Positions 1 through 7,591 of a stretch of 64,000 bases of DNA are shown one piece after another. A program made the position numbers and the translations under genes. The stretch comes from Shewanella oneidensis MR-1 (GTDB taxonomy: Bacteria; Pseudomonadota; Gammaproteobacteria; Enterobacterales; Shewanellaceae), in NCBI RefSeq assembly GCF_000146165.2, contig NC_004347.2, forward strand, positions 62,001 through 126,000, written 5' to 3'. The first letter of the stretch is position 1; each line of letters begins with the position of its first letter. The notes under the pieces were generated by a model. The model saw only the letters and a program-made list of their open reading frames with translations. It ran no database searches and was not told the origin of the DNA.

Positions 1-1077
1 TTCTACTAATAGGTCCCCAAGTGCGATTTCTGCCCACGCAACGACCGCTTTTTCTTCTTCGTCCAGCTCTGTACCTTTGGCCAGAGCTATGAGCTCATTG
101 TACTTACCTTTCATCAAGAGTAGTTCAAAGTTTGGTCTCGCTCTTTGCTCTCTCTCTTCTTGAGATTTTCTTAGCATACTTCGAGTTGAAGCCAGAATAT
201 CAAGTTCGTTGTGCTGTTGGGTTGGAAATTCAAGCACTGGTTCCAACTGATCCAATAAGTGGCCATATGGGTCGTCAAACGCTTTTGGAGGAAAACATTC
301 TAATTCTTGGGCAAGTTCGATAAAAAATCGATCGGCATCTTCATGGTGCAAGTAGTGCGCAACATTGTTGGGAGCAATAAGATTCTCATTAACATGATGT
401 GGAGCTTTCTCACTACGGCCAACCCAGAATAATCTTTTCTGATCGGTAAATTTATCTTTTAAAAGCGGGAAAAATGCATCTGCATTGCCGCTATAGCCAA
501 TGAAAATACTAGGGGATTGGTTCAGTGTGTTTGCAACAAACTGACTAAGCTTTTCCGCATGCCGTTTAGTTTCTTCCTCAGTATTAAGCTGAACAAAGCC
601 ATGACTTTGCCCATGTAGGTGAACAATCGAGGGATCGATAATCAGGCTCAATAAATCTAAGTTTGCCGAGGTAAAGTCGTAAATTGATGGGTAAAGACCG
701 AGAAGGCCACAGCTTCTTGAAAGGATATTATCAAAGTTAAAGGTCAAGACTCTTTGGATATATCCCTTCTCCAACAGTAAGGCTTGTACAATATGAGCCC
801 AGTTAATTCTTGCCTTTTGAATATAATCTTGTAGTAACTCTCGTCTGTCATCTTTTGTCAGCGCAGCCATGCAGCGACCATAATCATATCTATCTGTTGC
901 TGAGAGCGCTTTTAGGTCGAGAGCATGCTTTTCGTTAATTTCATTCACCAGCTCAGAGGCCAGTGGAATGCCAGCGCTCTTTGAGCAACCCGCGCCGGTA
1001 AACAGAACAAAAGGTTTATTATCTCTCTTCGCTCGTCGCATATATTCGGCGAGGTCTTTAACGTCGTAGCTACTCAT
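1..1077 (-). CDS. SIR2-family NAD-dependent domain protein (3' part outside window)
   Basis: The reading frame is open from an ATG at 1077 to the window edge (359 codons), so the C terminus is missing. The N-terminal ~270 residues carry SIR2_2-type landmarks: FTGAGCSKSAGIP (NAD-binding loop, about residues 25-37), TFNFDN (about 112-117), the catalytic-type HLHG (about 152-155) and FIGYSGNADAF. After about residue 290 the sequence becomes Glu/Arg-rich and helical, possibly the start of TPR-like repeats. SIR2_2 proteins are often NADases in antiphage defence; that role is inferred, because the effector or partner region is not visible. Next to it, on the other strand, is a transposase relic. 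It could instead be a stand-alone deacetylase-like protein, but the family and its divergent motifs make defence more likely. Confidence 0.8.
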   Translation of the reverse strand, partial: MSSYDVKDLAEYMRRAKRDNKPFVLFTGAGCSKSAGIPLASELVNEINEKHALDLKALSATDRYDYGRCMAALTKDDRRELLQDYIQKARINWAHIVQALLLEKGYIQRVLTFNFDNILSRSCGLLGLYPSIYDFTSANLDLLSLIIDPSIVHLHGQSHGFVQLNTEEETKRHAEKLSQFVANTLNQSPSIFIGYSGNADAFFPLLKDKFTDQKRLFWVGRSEKAPHHVNENLIAPNNVAHYLHHEDADRFFIELAQELECFPPKAFDDPYGHLLDQLEPVLEFPTQQHNELDILASTRSMLRKSQEEREQRARPNFELLLMKGKYNELIALAKGTELDEEEKAVVAWAEIALGDLLVE

Positions 1078-1185
1078 TAACCATCCATTAATTTTTAAGT
1101 TAATGTTTTATAAATATTTTGAAAATAAATATCAAGTCTAAACAACAATACGTAGGACAGCAGCCTTGTAAACTGAAGTGAAGAT

Positions 1186-1320
1186 GATGGGCAACACTGG
1201 ACGCCTAGCCTTAATCGCGCGTTAGTTAATCTCCAGCTATGGCTTGGTTAAGCATTAAACACGGAGGTTTGTATGCCGCGCTCTCGCACAACTCAGATAA
1301 GTCTTGAAGATATTCCCTTT
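1186..1320 (+). repeat. Diverged copy of the transposase 5' region at 63237-63370
   Basis: About 135 bases, including the stretch TTGGTTAAGCATTAAACA and GGAGGTTTGTATGCCGCG, match the sequence around the start of the intact transposase near 63325. I judge identity at roughly 80% by eye. The copy ends soon after the 16th codon of the gene. Confidence 0.75.
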
Positions 1321-1338
1321 TGCCTACTTGGCGCATGA
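1273..1338 (+). pseudogene. 5' stub of a REP-associated Y1 transposase
   Basis: ATG at 1273 follows GGAGG at a normal distance and encodes MPRSRTTQISLEDIPF, closely matching MPRPRRTLISLEDTPY of the full gene at 63325. The match is then lost and a TGA closes the frame after 21 codons. The HUH catalytic region is absent, so this is a dead remnant left by deletion or by insertion of other DNA. Confidence 0.7.
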
Positions 1339-1428
1339 CACAGTTGCACTTCTGCGGGTATATGCTCTCAATGGCGCCAACTAGACTTAAGCTATACTGG
1401 TAATGCTGCTTTTTTATCTGAGGAGCGC

Positions 1429-2187
1429 ATGGTGATTAAATTTTTGAAAAAAATGCTTATTTGTCTACTGGGAGCCGCCAGTCCGCTTGCGGCAGAGCCT
1501 CTGGTCATTGGTGCCGAAGATGACTGGGCTCCCTATTGCGCTCTGGATAAGCAGAGTGGACAACCTCTCGGCCTGGCTCCGGAGCTGGTCAAGGCGGTAT
1601 TTGCTACCGAGAAACTCGAGATTGCTTTTCGTCCTCTTCCCTTCGCCCGTTGTATGCACGATGCGAAAAGCGGCAAAGTTGTGGGTTGTTTCAACGCGAC
1701 CATTACCGAAGAAAATCGCAACCAGTACTATTGGCATAAAACCCCGATGTTTGAAGAGGATCTTGCCATCTTCGCTCTTGCTAGCGAGCCGAACCGAGAT
1801 CTCCAACTCTCCTCGCTAGAGGGGAAGAGGGTTGGGATTACTCTGGGTTACACCTATCCCACCGATTTTATGGATAACACTAAGATCACCCGTTTTGAGG
1901 CTAAATCGGATGCTCAGATCCTCGAAATGCTGGTGCGTGGCCGAGTCGACTACATTCTGATGAATGGTATGCCGGGTTACCTGCAGATCCAGCAGAGGCA
2001 ACTGACTGGCAAAGTGATCAAGGTAGGAAAGATCTCAACCGATGGCTTTTGGCTCGCCTTTTCCCGCACTCATCCACAGGGTGAAGCGATGTCCAAACAG
2101 TTCGAAGAAGGATTGCAGAAAATCAAAAACAACGGCACCTATGAACTATTAATACGAGATTTCGAGGCCAAACTCGGACTGCGTTGA
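1429..2187 (+). CDS. Periplasmic solute-binding protein, family 3 type
   Basis: The 252-residue product has a signal peptide (about residues 1-22, LLGAASPLAAEP at the cleavage region). It is followed by a bacterial extracellular solute-binding protein fold of the amino-acid type (IGAEDDWAPY, a GKRVGITLGYTYP segment, and an L.RGRVDYILM stretch near the second lobe). Start: ATG at 1429 preceded by AGGAG. No permease or ATPase gene is adjacent, so it is probably one of the stand-alone periplasmic family-3 proteins common in Shewanella rather than part of a local ABC importer. The ligand cannot be told from sequence. Confidence 0.85.
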   Translation: MVIKFLKKMLICLLGAASPLAAEPLVIGAEDDWAPYCALDKQSGQPLGLAPELVKAVFATEKLEIAFRPLPFARCMHDAKSGKVVGCFNATITEENRNQYYWHKTPMFEEDLAIFALASEPNRDLQLSSLEGKRVGITLGYTYPTDFMDNTKITRFEAKSDAQILEMLVRGRVDYILMNGMPGYLQIQQRQLTGKVIKVGKISTDGFWLAFSRTHPQGEAMSKQFEEGLQKIKNNGTYELLIRDFEAKLGLR

Positions 2188-2238
2188 GTTTTCGTCCTGC
2201 AACAGCAATATAAGACTCAGTTGGTCCGTCGCGTGCTA

Positions 2239-2264
2239 GGGCTACCGTCATCGGATGGTAGCCC
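2239..2264. terminator. Hairpin after the solute-binding gene
   Basis: GGGCTACC (2239-2246) pairs perfectly with GGTAGCCC (2257-2264) across a 10-base loop. It lies between convergent genes ending at 2187 and 2299. No strong T-run follows on either strand, so termination is plausible rather than certain. Confidence 0.45.
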
Positions 2265-2298
2265 ATAAATACTGGCTCAAAATCACCTATCCACTTGT

Positions 2299-3660
2299 TT
2301 ACCCAATCGCCAATTTAGTTTCTGCATAGCGCAATTTCTTGACCCTTGGGTTGGCAAGGAAGTAGGCCAGCATCAGTGGGCCTAGGCGCCCCATATACAT
2401 CATAAAGATGATAATCCCTTGGCCTGCACCCGATAAATTGCTGGTTAATCCACGGGAGAGTCCCACTGTACCGAATGCCGATACAGCCTCGAAGGCGATA
2501 TCCAAAATGGGTGCTTTTTCGGTGAGTACGAGGGCGAAAATCGCCAGCCATGTCACGCCTATAGAGATCATGGTGAGTGCTAATGCCTTACTGATTGTCT
2601 CTTTCGGGATTTCTCGTTTAAAGGCATAAGCGGCTTCATCACGACGTAAATAACTATAGGTGGCCAGAATTAACACCATAAAGGTCACCACTTTAATGCC
2701 GCTGGCGGTACTGAGGGAGCCTCCGCCGATAAACATGAGCACCAGTATTAACAGGGCTGAGCCATCTTCGAGTTTATCTATGGGCAGGGTATTAAAGCCT
2801 GCGGTGCGCGGGGTAACGGCTTGAAACCAAGAGGCCAGCCATTTGCCGAGTTCGCTTAAGGGCGCGAGGGTGTTGGGGTTGTTGTATTCAATCAAGTAAA
2901 TGGCAATCAGGGCTACGGCGTTGATCAGTATGGTGCCGGTGATCATCATGCGGCTGTAGACGGTTAATTTTGACCAACGTTTATGGCGGCGAAGATCAAT
3001 CCACACCGAAAACCCTAGGCCGCCGACGATAAATAATCCTGTGATGGTGAGGTTGACTACGGGGTCGGCCACATAGGGCATCAAGCTATCTGCGCTTAGG
3101 GCAAAACCCGCGTTATTAAAAGCGCTAATGGTATAAAAGAAGCCATGAAACAGGCTGGTTTGCCAACCTAGCTCGTCGCTCCAATGGACAGATAAAATCA
3201 ACATCCCTACGGCTTCGACCAGCAGTGAAAACACCAAAACCGCTTTAGCCGTCGAGACTAAGGTGGAGGTGTCAGTTTGATTAAATGCCTCTTTTGCCAC
3301 GGTTTGTTGCAAGAAACCGATTTTTCCGCCAAGGGCAATGAGGGTAACGATGGCAAAGGTCATTAATCCTAATCCACCGCATTGGATTAAGAGTGCGACA
3401 ATCACTTGGCCAAAGGGGGTAAATACAGTGCCCGTATCGACTACCACCAATCCGGTAACCGTCACTGCAGAGGTAACGGTAAATAGGCTTTGCAGCCAGG
3501 AAATGGGGGTCTCTGTGGCGATAGGCAGTTTAAGCAAACAAGTGCCAACCAAGATCAGCAGAGCAAAGCTTGCACTTAAGATAAAGGGCGGCGCGCCAAA
3601 GAGTTTTTTACCGGCTTTCTGAGTTTGCTCAAGGGGGAGCGAAGGATGCCATTGAACCAC
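2299..3660 (-). CDS. TrkH/KtrB-type potassium uptake channel subunit
   Basis: The 453-residue membrane protein has the four pore-loop repeats of the TrkH/KtrB family: TVTGLVVVDTGT, FNNAGFALSAD, TPRTAGFNTLP and FGTVGLSRGLT, each with the selectivity-filter glycine. The conserved SLSTASGIKV stretch lies between repeats 3 and 4. It moves potassium (KtrB types use sodium) through the inner membrane under control of a cytoplasmic RCK subunit, encoded just upstream by the gene at 3662-4360. The start is GTG at 3660, one base after the stop of that gene, so the two are almost certainly translated together. The length fits KtrB better than the longer enterobacterial TrkH. Confidence 0.92.
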   Translation of the reverse strand: MVQWHPSLPLEQTQKAGKKLFGAPPFILSASFALLILVGTCLLKLPIATETPISWLQSLFTVTSAVTVTGLVVVDTGTVFTPFGQVIVALLIQCGGLGLMTFAIVTLIALGGKIGFLQQTVAKEAFNQTDTSTLVSTAKAVLVFSLLVEAVGMLILSVHWSDELGWQTSLFHGFFYTISAFNNAGFALSADSLMPYVADPVVNLTITGLFIVGGLGFSVWIDLRRHKRWSKLTVYSRMMITGTILINAVALIAIYLIEYNNPNTLAPLSELGKWLASWFQAVTPRTAGFNTLPIDKLEDGSALLILVLMFIGGGSLSTASGIKVVTFMVLILATYSYLRRDEAAYAFKREIPKETISKALALTMISIGVTWLAIFALVLTEKAPILDIAFEAVSAFGTVGLSRGLTSNLSGAGQGIIIFMMYMGRLGPLMLAYFLANPRVKKLRYAETKLAIG

Positions 3661-3661
3661 G

Positions 3662-4360
3662 TTACACCAACCTTGGTGCGAGCAGTTTTAACTCGGCACG
3701 GCTACCGCAAAGGAATAAGGCATCCTCTGTGTATAGGATAAACTCGCTATCGATCTTGCTAAAGACTGTGAGTTCGCGTTTTACCATCAACGGCGCGACT
3801 TTGCCCTTTGGGTTGCGGACAACGTTGGTTTGTTCATTGCTGGCATTATCATGCAAGCTACCCAATAGTAGGCCTACTGTGGTTTGATTCAAATGCGCTT
3901 TAATATGGATTTCAACAATATAAAGCCCATTACCAATGGCGAGGAAGTTATTGACCATAGGATAGTTCAGTGACTGGGCAACGCGGATCCCCATATCCTC
4001 CTCGGGGTGAATAATGCGGGCAACGCCGAGTTTAGACAATATGGTGTGGTGCGCCTTATTGCTGGCTTTAACCCAAATGGTTTGCACGTCGAGATTTTTA
4101 AGTGCTAGCGTGCACAGGAGACTCGATTGCATATCTAGGCCGATAGCCACAATCACGACTTCGCTGCTGGCAAGATCGAGTTCCCGTAGCGCTGCTTCGT
4201 CGGCGCAGTCGCAAATTACGGCTTCAGTAAGAACTTCTACATATTTTTCAACAGCTTTATGGTCGCTGTCGACACCAGTGACCGTATGGCCTAAGTGGAT
4301 CAGTTCGAGGCTCACAGCAACGCCAAAGCGGCCTAATCCGATGACAGTAAAATGTGCCAT
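3662..4360 (-). CDS. TrkA/KtrA-type RCK regulatory subunit
   Basis: This 232-residue cytoplasmic protein starts with a Rossmann nucleotide-binding fold (VIGLGRFGVAVS, acidic residue in GVDSDHKAVE) spanning about residues 1-120, followed by a TrkA_C-like domain. It has a single RCK unit, as in KtrA, whereas enterobacterial TrkA has two. It gates the membrane subunit in response to nucleotides. ATG at 4360 is preceded by AAGGAA. It sits between the response regulator gene (4406-5095) and the channel gene in one leftward unit. Confidence 0.9.
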   Translation of the reverse strand: MAHFTVIGLGRFGVAVSLELIHLGHTVTGVDSDHKAVEKYVEVLTEAVICDCADEAALRELDLASSEVVIVAIGLDMQSSLLCTLALKNLDVQTIWVKASNKAHHTILSKLGVARIIHPEEDMGIRVAQSLNYPMVNNFLAIGNGLYIVEIHIKAHLNQTTVGLLLGSLHDNASNEQTNVVRNPKGKVAPLMVKRELTVFSKIDSEFILYTEDALFLCGSRAELKLLAPRLV

Positions 4361-4405
4361 TTCATTTCCTTTTGTGGTTGAACTAGAGAGTGTTGGGGAG
4401 CTTGC

Positions 4406-5095
4406 CTAGGGAAGACCGAGATCGGTGAGTCGATACCCTAAGCCTGGCTCGGTTTTGATCAGTTGTTGTTCGTCACTGTCGTTGAGTTTTTTACGCAGTT
4501 GGCTGACTAAAATCCGCAGATAGTGGCCATCTTCTTGGTGAGTCTCCCCCCAGATACGCCGCAACAGTTCGCTCTGTTTTACCAGTTGCCCCGGATGGGA
4601 CATTAAGTGTGCTAACAGGGCAAATTCCTTTTTGGTGAGGGCGATTTCCTGTTGGTTGAGCCAGCATTGGTGGCTGCTCTTTTGCAATTTAAGCGGGCCA
4701 AATTGCAACACATCCGCAGCAATTGAGGTATCAACAAGGTCGCGCATCAATACCTTAATGCGGACAATTAATTCCCTAATGCCAAAGGGTTTGCTGAGGT
4801 AATCGTTAGCGCCAGCCTCAAGTAGACGGATTTTTTCTTCCTCTTGATCGCGGGCGGTTAAAACCAACACAGGGGTTTTATCTTGCTGGCGCAGCATGTG
4901 AAGTAACTCAATGCCATCGCCGTCGGGCAAGCCGAGGTCGAGCACGATAAGGTGCGGCTGATGGCTACGATATTGCTTGAGTGCCGAACCAATGCTGGTG
5001 GCACTTAAGTATTCAAAGCCTTCTGCCTCGAGTGAGATGCGCATAAACGTGTGGATTTGGGGTTCGTCATCAACCACTAACACCTTGTAGGCCAT
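4406..5095 (-). CDS. KdpE-like OmpR-family response regulator
   Basis: The 229-residue product has a receiver domain (acidic pocket D9/D10, phosphoacceptor D53 in LIVLDLGLPDGDG, lysine in YLSKPFG) and an OmpR-type winged-helix DNA-binding domain (about 130-225, ending LIKTEPGLGYRL). Both halves resemble KdpE. The start ATG directly abuts the stop of the kinase gene (5096). Because the next genes encode Ktr/Trk subunits, not KdpFABC, it probably controls this uptake system; the target is inferred from position. Confidence 0.88.
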   Translation of the reverse strand: MAYKVLVVDDEPQIHTFMRISLEAEGFEYLSATSIGSALKQYRSHQPHLIVLDLGLPDGDGIELLHMLRQQDKTPVLVLTARDQEEEKIRLLEAGANDYLSKPFGIRELIVRIKVLMRDLVDTSIAADVLQFGPLKLQKSSHQCWLNQQEIALTKKEFALLAHLMSHPGQLVKQSELLRRIWGETHQEDGHYLRILVSQLRKKLNDSDEQQLIKTEPGLGYRLTDLGLP

Positions 5096-6142
5096 TTATG
5101 CACTTTCCTTGGTTATCGGTAACGCAATACGGATCAAGCTGCCATGGGCAACTTTTTCGGCGCTGATCGTGCCGTTATGGGCGGTAATAATGCCTTTAGC
5201 GACCGGAAGGCCCAATCCTGCACCACCATCGGTGGTGGGATGTTGGCGATAGAATAGTTCGAAAATCGCCCCCGTTTGGGATGGCGCTATGCCTTTGCCC
5301 TGATCTTGAATGTCGATGCGCAGCATATGCTGGTGTCGATATAAGCTCACAGTGACGGGCTGTGTGGCGGGCGAGTAGTGCAGGGCGTTATCGAGCACAT
5401 TAAAAATCGCCTGTTCAATCAAAGAACTGCAAATCATTAATGACGGTAGCTCTGGCTCGCTTTGGATTTGGATCCTCGGTTGCTCGGTTTGAAAGCGCGC
5501 TATGGTGCGCTGTAGCACCTCGCGGATATTGGCTTCATCTAGGCTAAATTTGAGTGCGCCATGTTGTAACTTATTAGCTTGTAAGAGGTTTTCGATATAC
5601 TGGTGCAACCTATGGCTCTCGGCGGCCGCTGAGTCGATGAGTTCTTCAGTTTGCGCTGGGCTCAACTTAGGCTGATATTCCTTTAAGGTGGTTAAGGTGC
5701 CAATGATGGTTGCTAAGGGCGTGCGTAAATCGTGGGACACGGAGAGCAAAATACTGTTTCTCAGCTGCGCCTGTTCAAGCGCATCCTGCTGGCGGCGGTA
5801 ATGCTTGGCCAGTTTACTGCTGGTAAGGGCGGCCAGTAAAAACACCGTTAAATTAACGATGTCTTCGACATTAAGCATCTGCAACGAATAGCGCGGCGCG
5901 GTAAATAAAAAGTTGAAACTGACGGCGCCAAACACCGCAACAAAGTAGGCGTAGTTGGCACTGCATTGCAGGGCCACTACGACCACAGCTAATTGCAGGA
6001 TAAGCAGCACAGCAATGGCTGATCCTGAAAATACATCAATGAAATAGCTAGTTATCAGTACGACCACTAACAACATGGCGGTAAATAACGCCGGATGCGT
6101 ACGCCAGTAATGGTTGATGGAAGCTGTATTGGCAAATGTCAT
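5096..6142 (-). CDS. Short KdpD-like sensor histidine kinase
   Basis: The 348-residue protein begins with four hydrophobic segments (about residues 18-107) of the KdpD DUF4118 type, including FNFLFTAPRYSLQ. Then come the H-box SVSHDLRTPLATIIG (phosphoacceptor H137), the N-box NVLDNALHYSP and the glycine boxes DQGKGIAP and GAGLGLPVAKG. It lacks the large cytoplasmic KdpD N-terminal and Usp domains (full KdpD is about 900 residues), so only the membrane sensor and kinase core remain. It is the first gene of a leftward operon with the regulator and Ktr/Trk genes and probably senses potassium or osmotic state. This truncation looks like a natural variant, since the frame and start are clean. Confidence 0.88.
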   Translation of the reverse strand: MTFANTASINHYWRTHPALFTAMLLVVVLITSYFIDVFSGSAIAVLLILQLAVVVVALQCSANYAYFVAVFGAVSFNFLFTAPRYSLQMLNVEDIVNLTVFLLAALTSSKLAKHYRRQQDALEQAQLRNSILLSVSHDLRTPLATIIGTLTTLKEYQPKLSPAQTEELIDSAAAESHRLHQYIENLLQANKLQHGALKFSLDEANIREVLQRTIARFQTEQPRIQIQSEPELPSLMICSSLIEQAIFNVLDNALHYSPATQPVTVSLYRHQHMLRIDIQDQGKGIAPSQTGAIFELFYRQHPTTDGGAGLGLPVAKGIITAHNGTISAEKVAHGSLIRIALPITKESA

Positions 6143-6237
6143 AACGGCTAAGACGTTGCAAAAATTTGCCTCACTCTAGCAAAGGCATTTTTGGATAGCG
6201 CGTAAAAAATCCGTAAAATTTATCGGATATAGGCGAT

Positions 6238-6259
6238 AAGGCCACCCGCAGGTGGCCTT
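6238..6259. terminator. GC-rich hairpin between divergent genes
   Basis: AAGGCCACC (6238-6246) and GGTGGCCTT (6251-6259) form a perfect 9-bp stem with a CGCA loop. It lies in the divergent intergenic region between the kinase gene and the NlpC/P60 gene, so a leader hairpin or an insulator is as likely as a terminator. No T-run follows on either strand. Confidence 0.4.
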
Positions 6260-6406
6260 CATCGAACCGTTTACTCTGCTTGTTATGCGCTATTTCAAAC
6301 TCAGGTTGGGTGAGGAGATAGTCAAACCTTTGATATATAAAATTGACCTGATAAAAACGTCAAAGTAGGTTAATGTACAACTCAGCCTGTGGTGAGCATG
6401 ACGTTT

Positions 6407-6871
6407 ATGAAGAAATTATTAATCGTTATCTTAGCCTTAGGTCTTGGCGCCTGTGCTAGCGCGCCAGAACCTAAGCCTGTGGTAAAGCAAGTTGAACCTG
6501 TCTCTGTGTGGAATGATAGCAATATCGCTGATCTGCATTCCGAATGGCGCGGCGTGCCCTATCGCTTAGGGGGCGCTACTAAAAAAGGCATTGATTGCTC
6601 AGCCTTTGTTTCTGTGGCCTATCAAAAAATGTTGGGCATGACACTGCCGCGCACTGTTCAAGAACAACAGGCGCTTGGTAAACCTGTGGCGCGGGATAAG
6701 CTGCGTAAAGGTGATTTAGTATTTTTTAAAACCGGCTGGAGTACGCATCATGTGGGCATTTATGTGGGCGAAAATAATTTTCTCCATGTTTCCACGAGCC
6801 AAGGGGTGAAGATTTCGAGCCTGCTTAATAGCTATTGGGCATCTAAGTATTGGAATGCTAGGCGAATTTAA
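6407..6871 (+). CDS. NlpC/P60 lipoprotein, MepS-like endopeptidase
   Basis: The start is taken at ATG 6407 because MKKLLIVILALGLGAC then forms a complete lipoprotein signal (lipobox cysteine C16); in-frame GTG/ATG codons upstream would add only a few residues. The mature part is a C40 cysteine peptidase: catalytic C64 in GIDCSAFV, histidine in STHHVGIYVG (H115) and third polar residue H127 in LHVST. Overall it closely resembles E. coli MepS/Spr, which cleaves peptide cross-links of murein during growth. It should be anchored in the outer membrane facing the periplasm. No operon partner is seen. Confidence 0.88.
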   Translation: MKKLLIVILALGLGACASAPEPKPVVKQVEPVSVWNDSNIADLHSEWRGVPYRLGGATKKGIDCSAFVSVAYQKMLGMTLPRTVQEQQALGKPVARDKLRKGDLVFFKTGWSTHHVGIYVGENNFLHVSTSQGVKISSLLNSYWASKYWNARRI

Positions 6872-7025
6872 ACCTTGTTCTATTTGCATCGGCGCTGCGA
6901 AGCTATATCCCGTGGGTAAAAATGTGCATTTCCCTCCTGACCTACACTAAATGCAGTTTAGCTCATTTTGGCTTTAGGTTTGAGCCGATATTGTTTCCTT
7001 TTTCTCGAGACAAATCTCACATTTA

Positions 7026-7045
7026 CTTCACTGTAGTGTATGAAG
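7026..7045. promoter_or_regulatory. Possible HipB operator 1
   Basis: CTTCA (7026-7030) and TGAAG (7041-7045) flank CACTGTAGTG, itself an inverted repeat. The core TAGTGTA recurs in the second site at 7094-7110. Autorepression at such repeats is typical for hipBA operons; binding here is inferred. Confidence 0.45.
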
Positions 7046-7093
7046 TCTGTTTTAAACGGTAAAAATATCGCTAAAGCAGATGAAAACTTGAAT

Positions 7094-7110
7094 TATACTG
7101 CTATAGTGTA
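7094..7110. promoter_or_regulatory. Possible HipB operator 2
   Basis: TATACT (7094-7099) and AGTGTA (7105-7110) form arms with 5 of 6 matches, and TAGTGTA is shared with the first site. TATACT could also serve as a -10 element, so repressor and polymerase sites may overlap. Confidence 0.4.
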
Positions 7111-7204
7111 ATTATTGTTTGTTTTCATCATGAAAAGTCTGTGTTAGTGATAGTTATTGCTGTGCAATACCTATGATGAAACGTAAAACTTTGGGGTGGT
7201 ACTT

Positions 7205-7591
7205 ATGTCTGATATGAAAAACGTAGAAAGTGATACTCAAATAAATCAGATGCTTAATATGAGAAACCAGCTAGCTGGGCAGATGGCCGCGTTAGATCGT
7301 GAATTGCAAATACTGCTTCTTAAACAAAAGCGTGATGGATTTCAGCCGCTAACGCAACAGACAGTACAAGAGATGGTGGCCGAACATATGGGGCAGCTAA
7401 AAGTGAAGGAGCTAACCTTATTTGCCGATATTGCGCCAGCTACTTACTACAAAATTATGAGTAAGCTTGAGTCGGTAAAAATTGGCACCCTAAAGACACT
7501 GCTCAATACCATTGGGTTAGATTTATTTATTGGTAAGAAAGCACCGGATGTTAGTGTTCAAATTAGCGCTTCGAATGAGGCTAATTCATGA
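7205..7591 (+). CDS. HipB-like antitoxin
   Basis: The 128-residue product is chosen from ATG 7205, which has GGGGTGG about five bases upstream. The first ~45 residues are hydrophilic and probably helical (QMLNMRNQLAGQMAALDRE). The middle (about 70-110) looks like an XRE-type helix-turn-helix (LTLFADIAPATYYKIMSKLE, then IGTLKTLLNTIGLDLFIG). Its TGA overlaps the ATG of the following HipA gene as ATGA, the standard arrangement of an antitoxin and its kinase toxin. It should bind the toxin and repress the operon. The extended N-terminal helix is longer than in E. coli HipB (88 residues). Identification rests mostly on the partner. Confidence 0.75.
   Translation: MSDMKNVESDTQINQMLNMRNQLAGQMAALDRELQILLLKQKRDGFQPLTQQTVQEMVAEHMGQLKVKELTLFADIAPATYYKIMSKLESVKIGTLKTLLNTIGLDLFIGKKAPDVSVQISASNEANS

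Larger units (their letters stand above)
6872..7204. other. Intergenic region upstream of the hipBA pair
   Basis: No gene is seen. The region is AT-rich near its right end and holds the promoter and likely operators of the toxin-antitoxin pair (listed separately). Confidence 0.6.
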
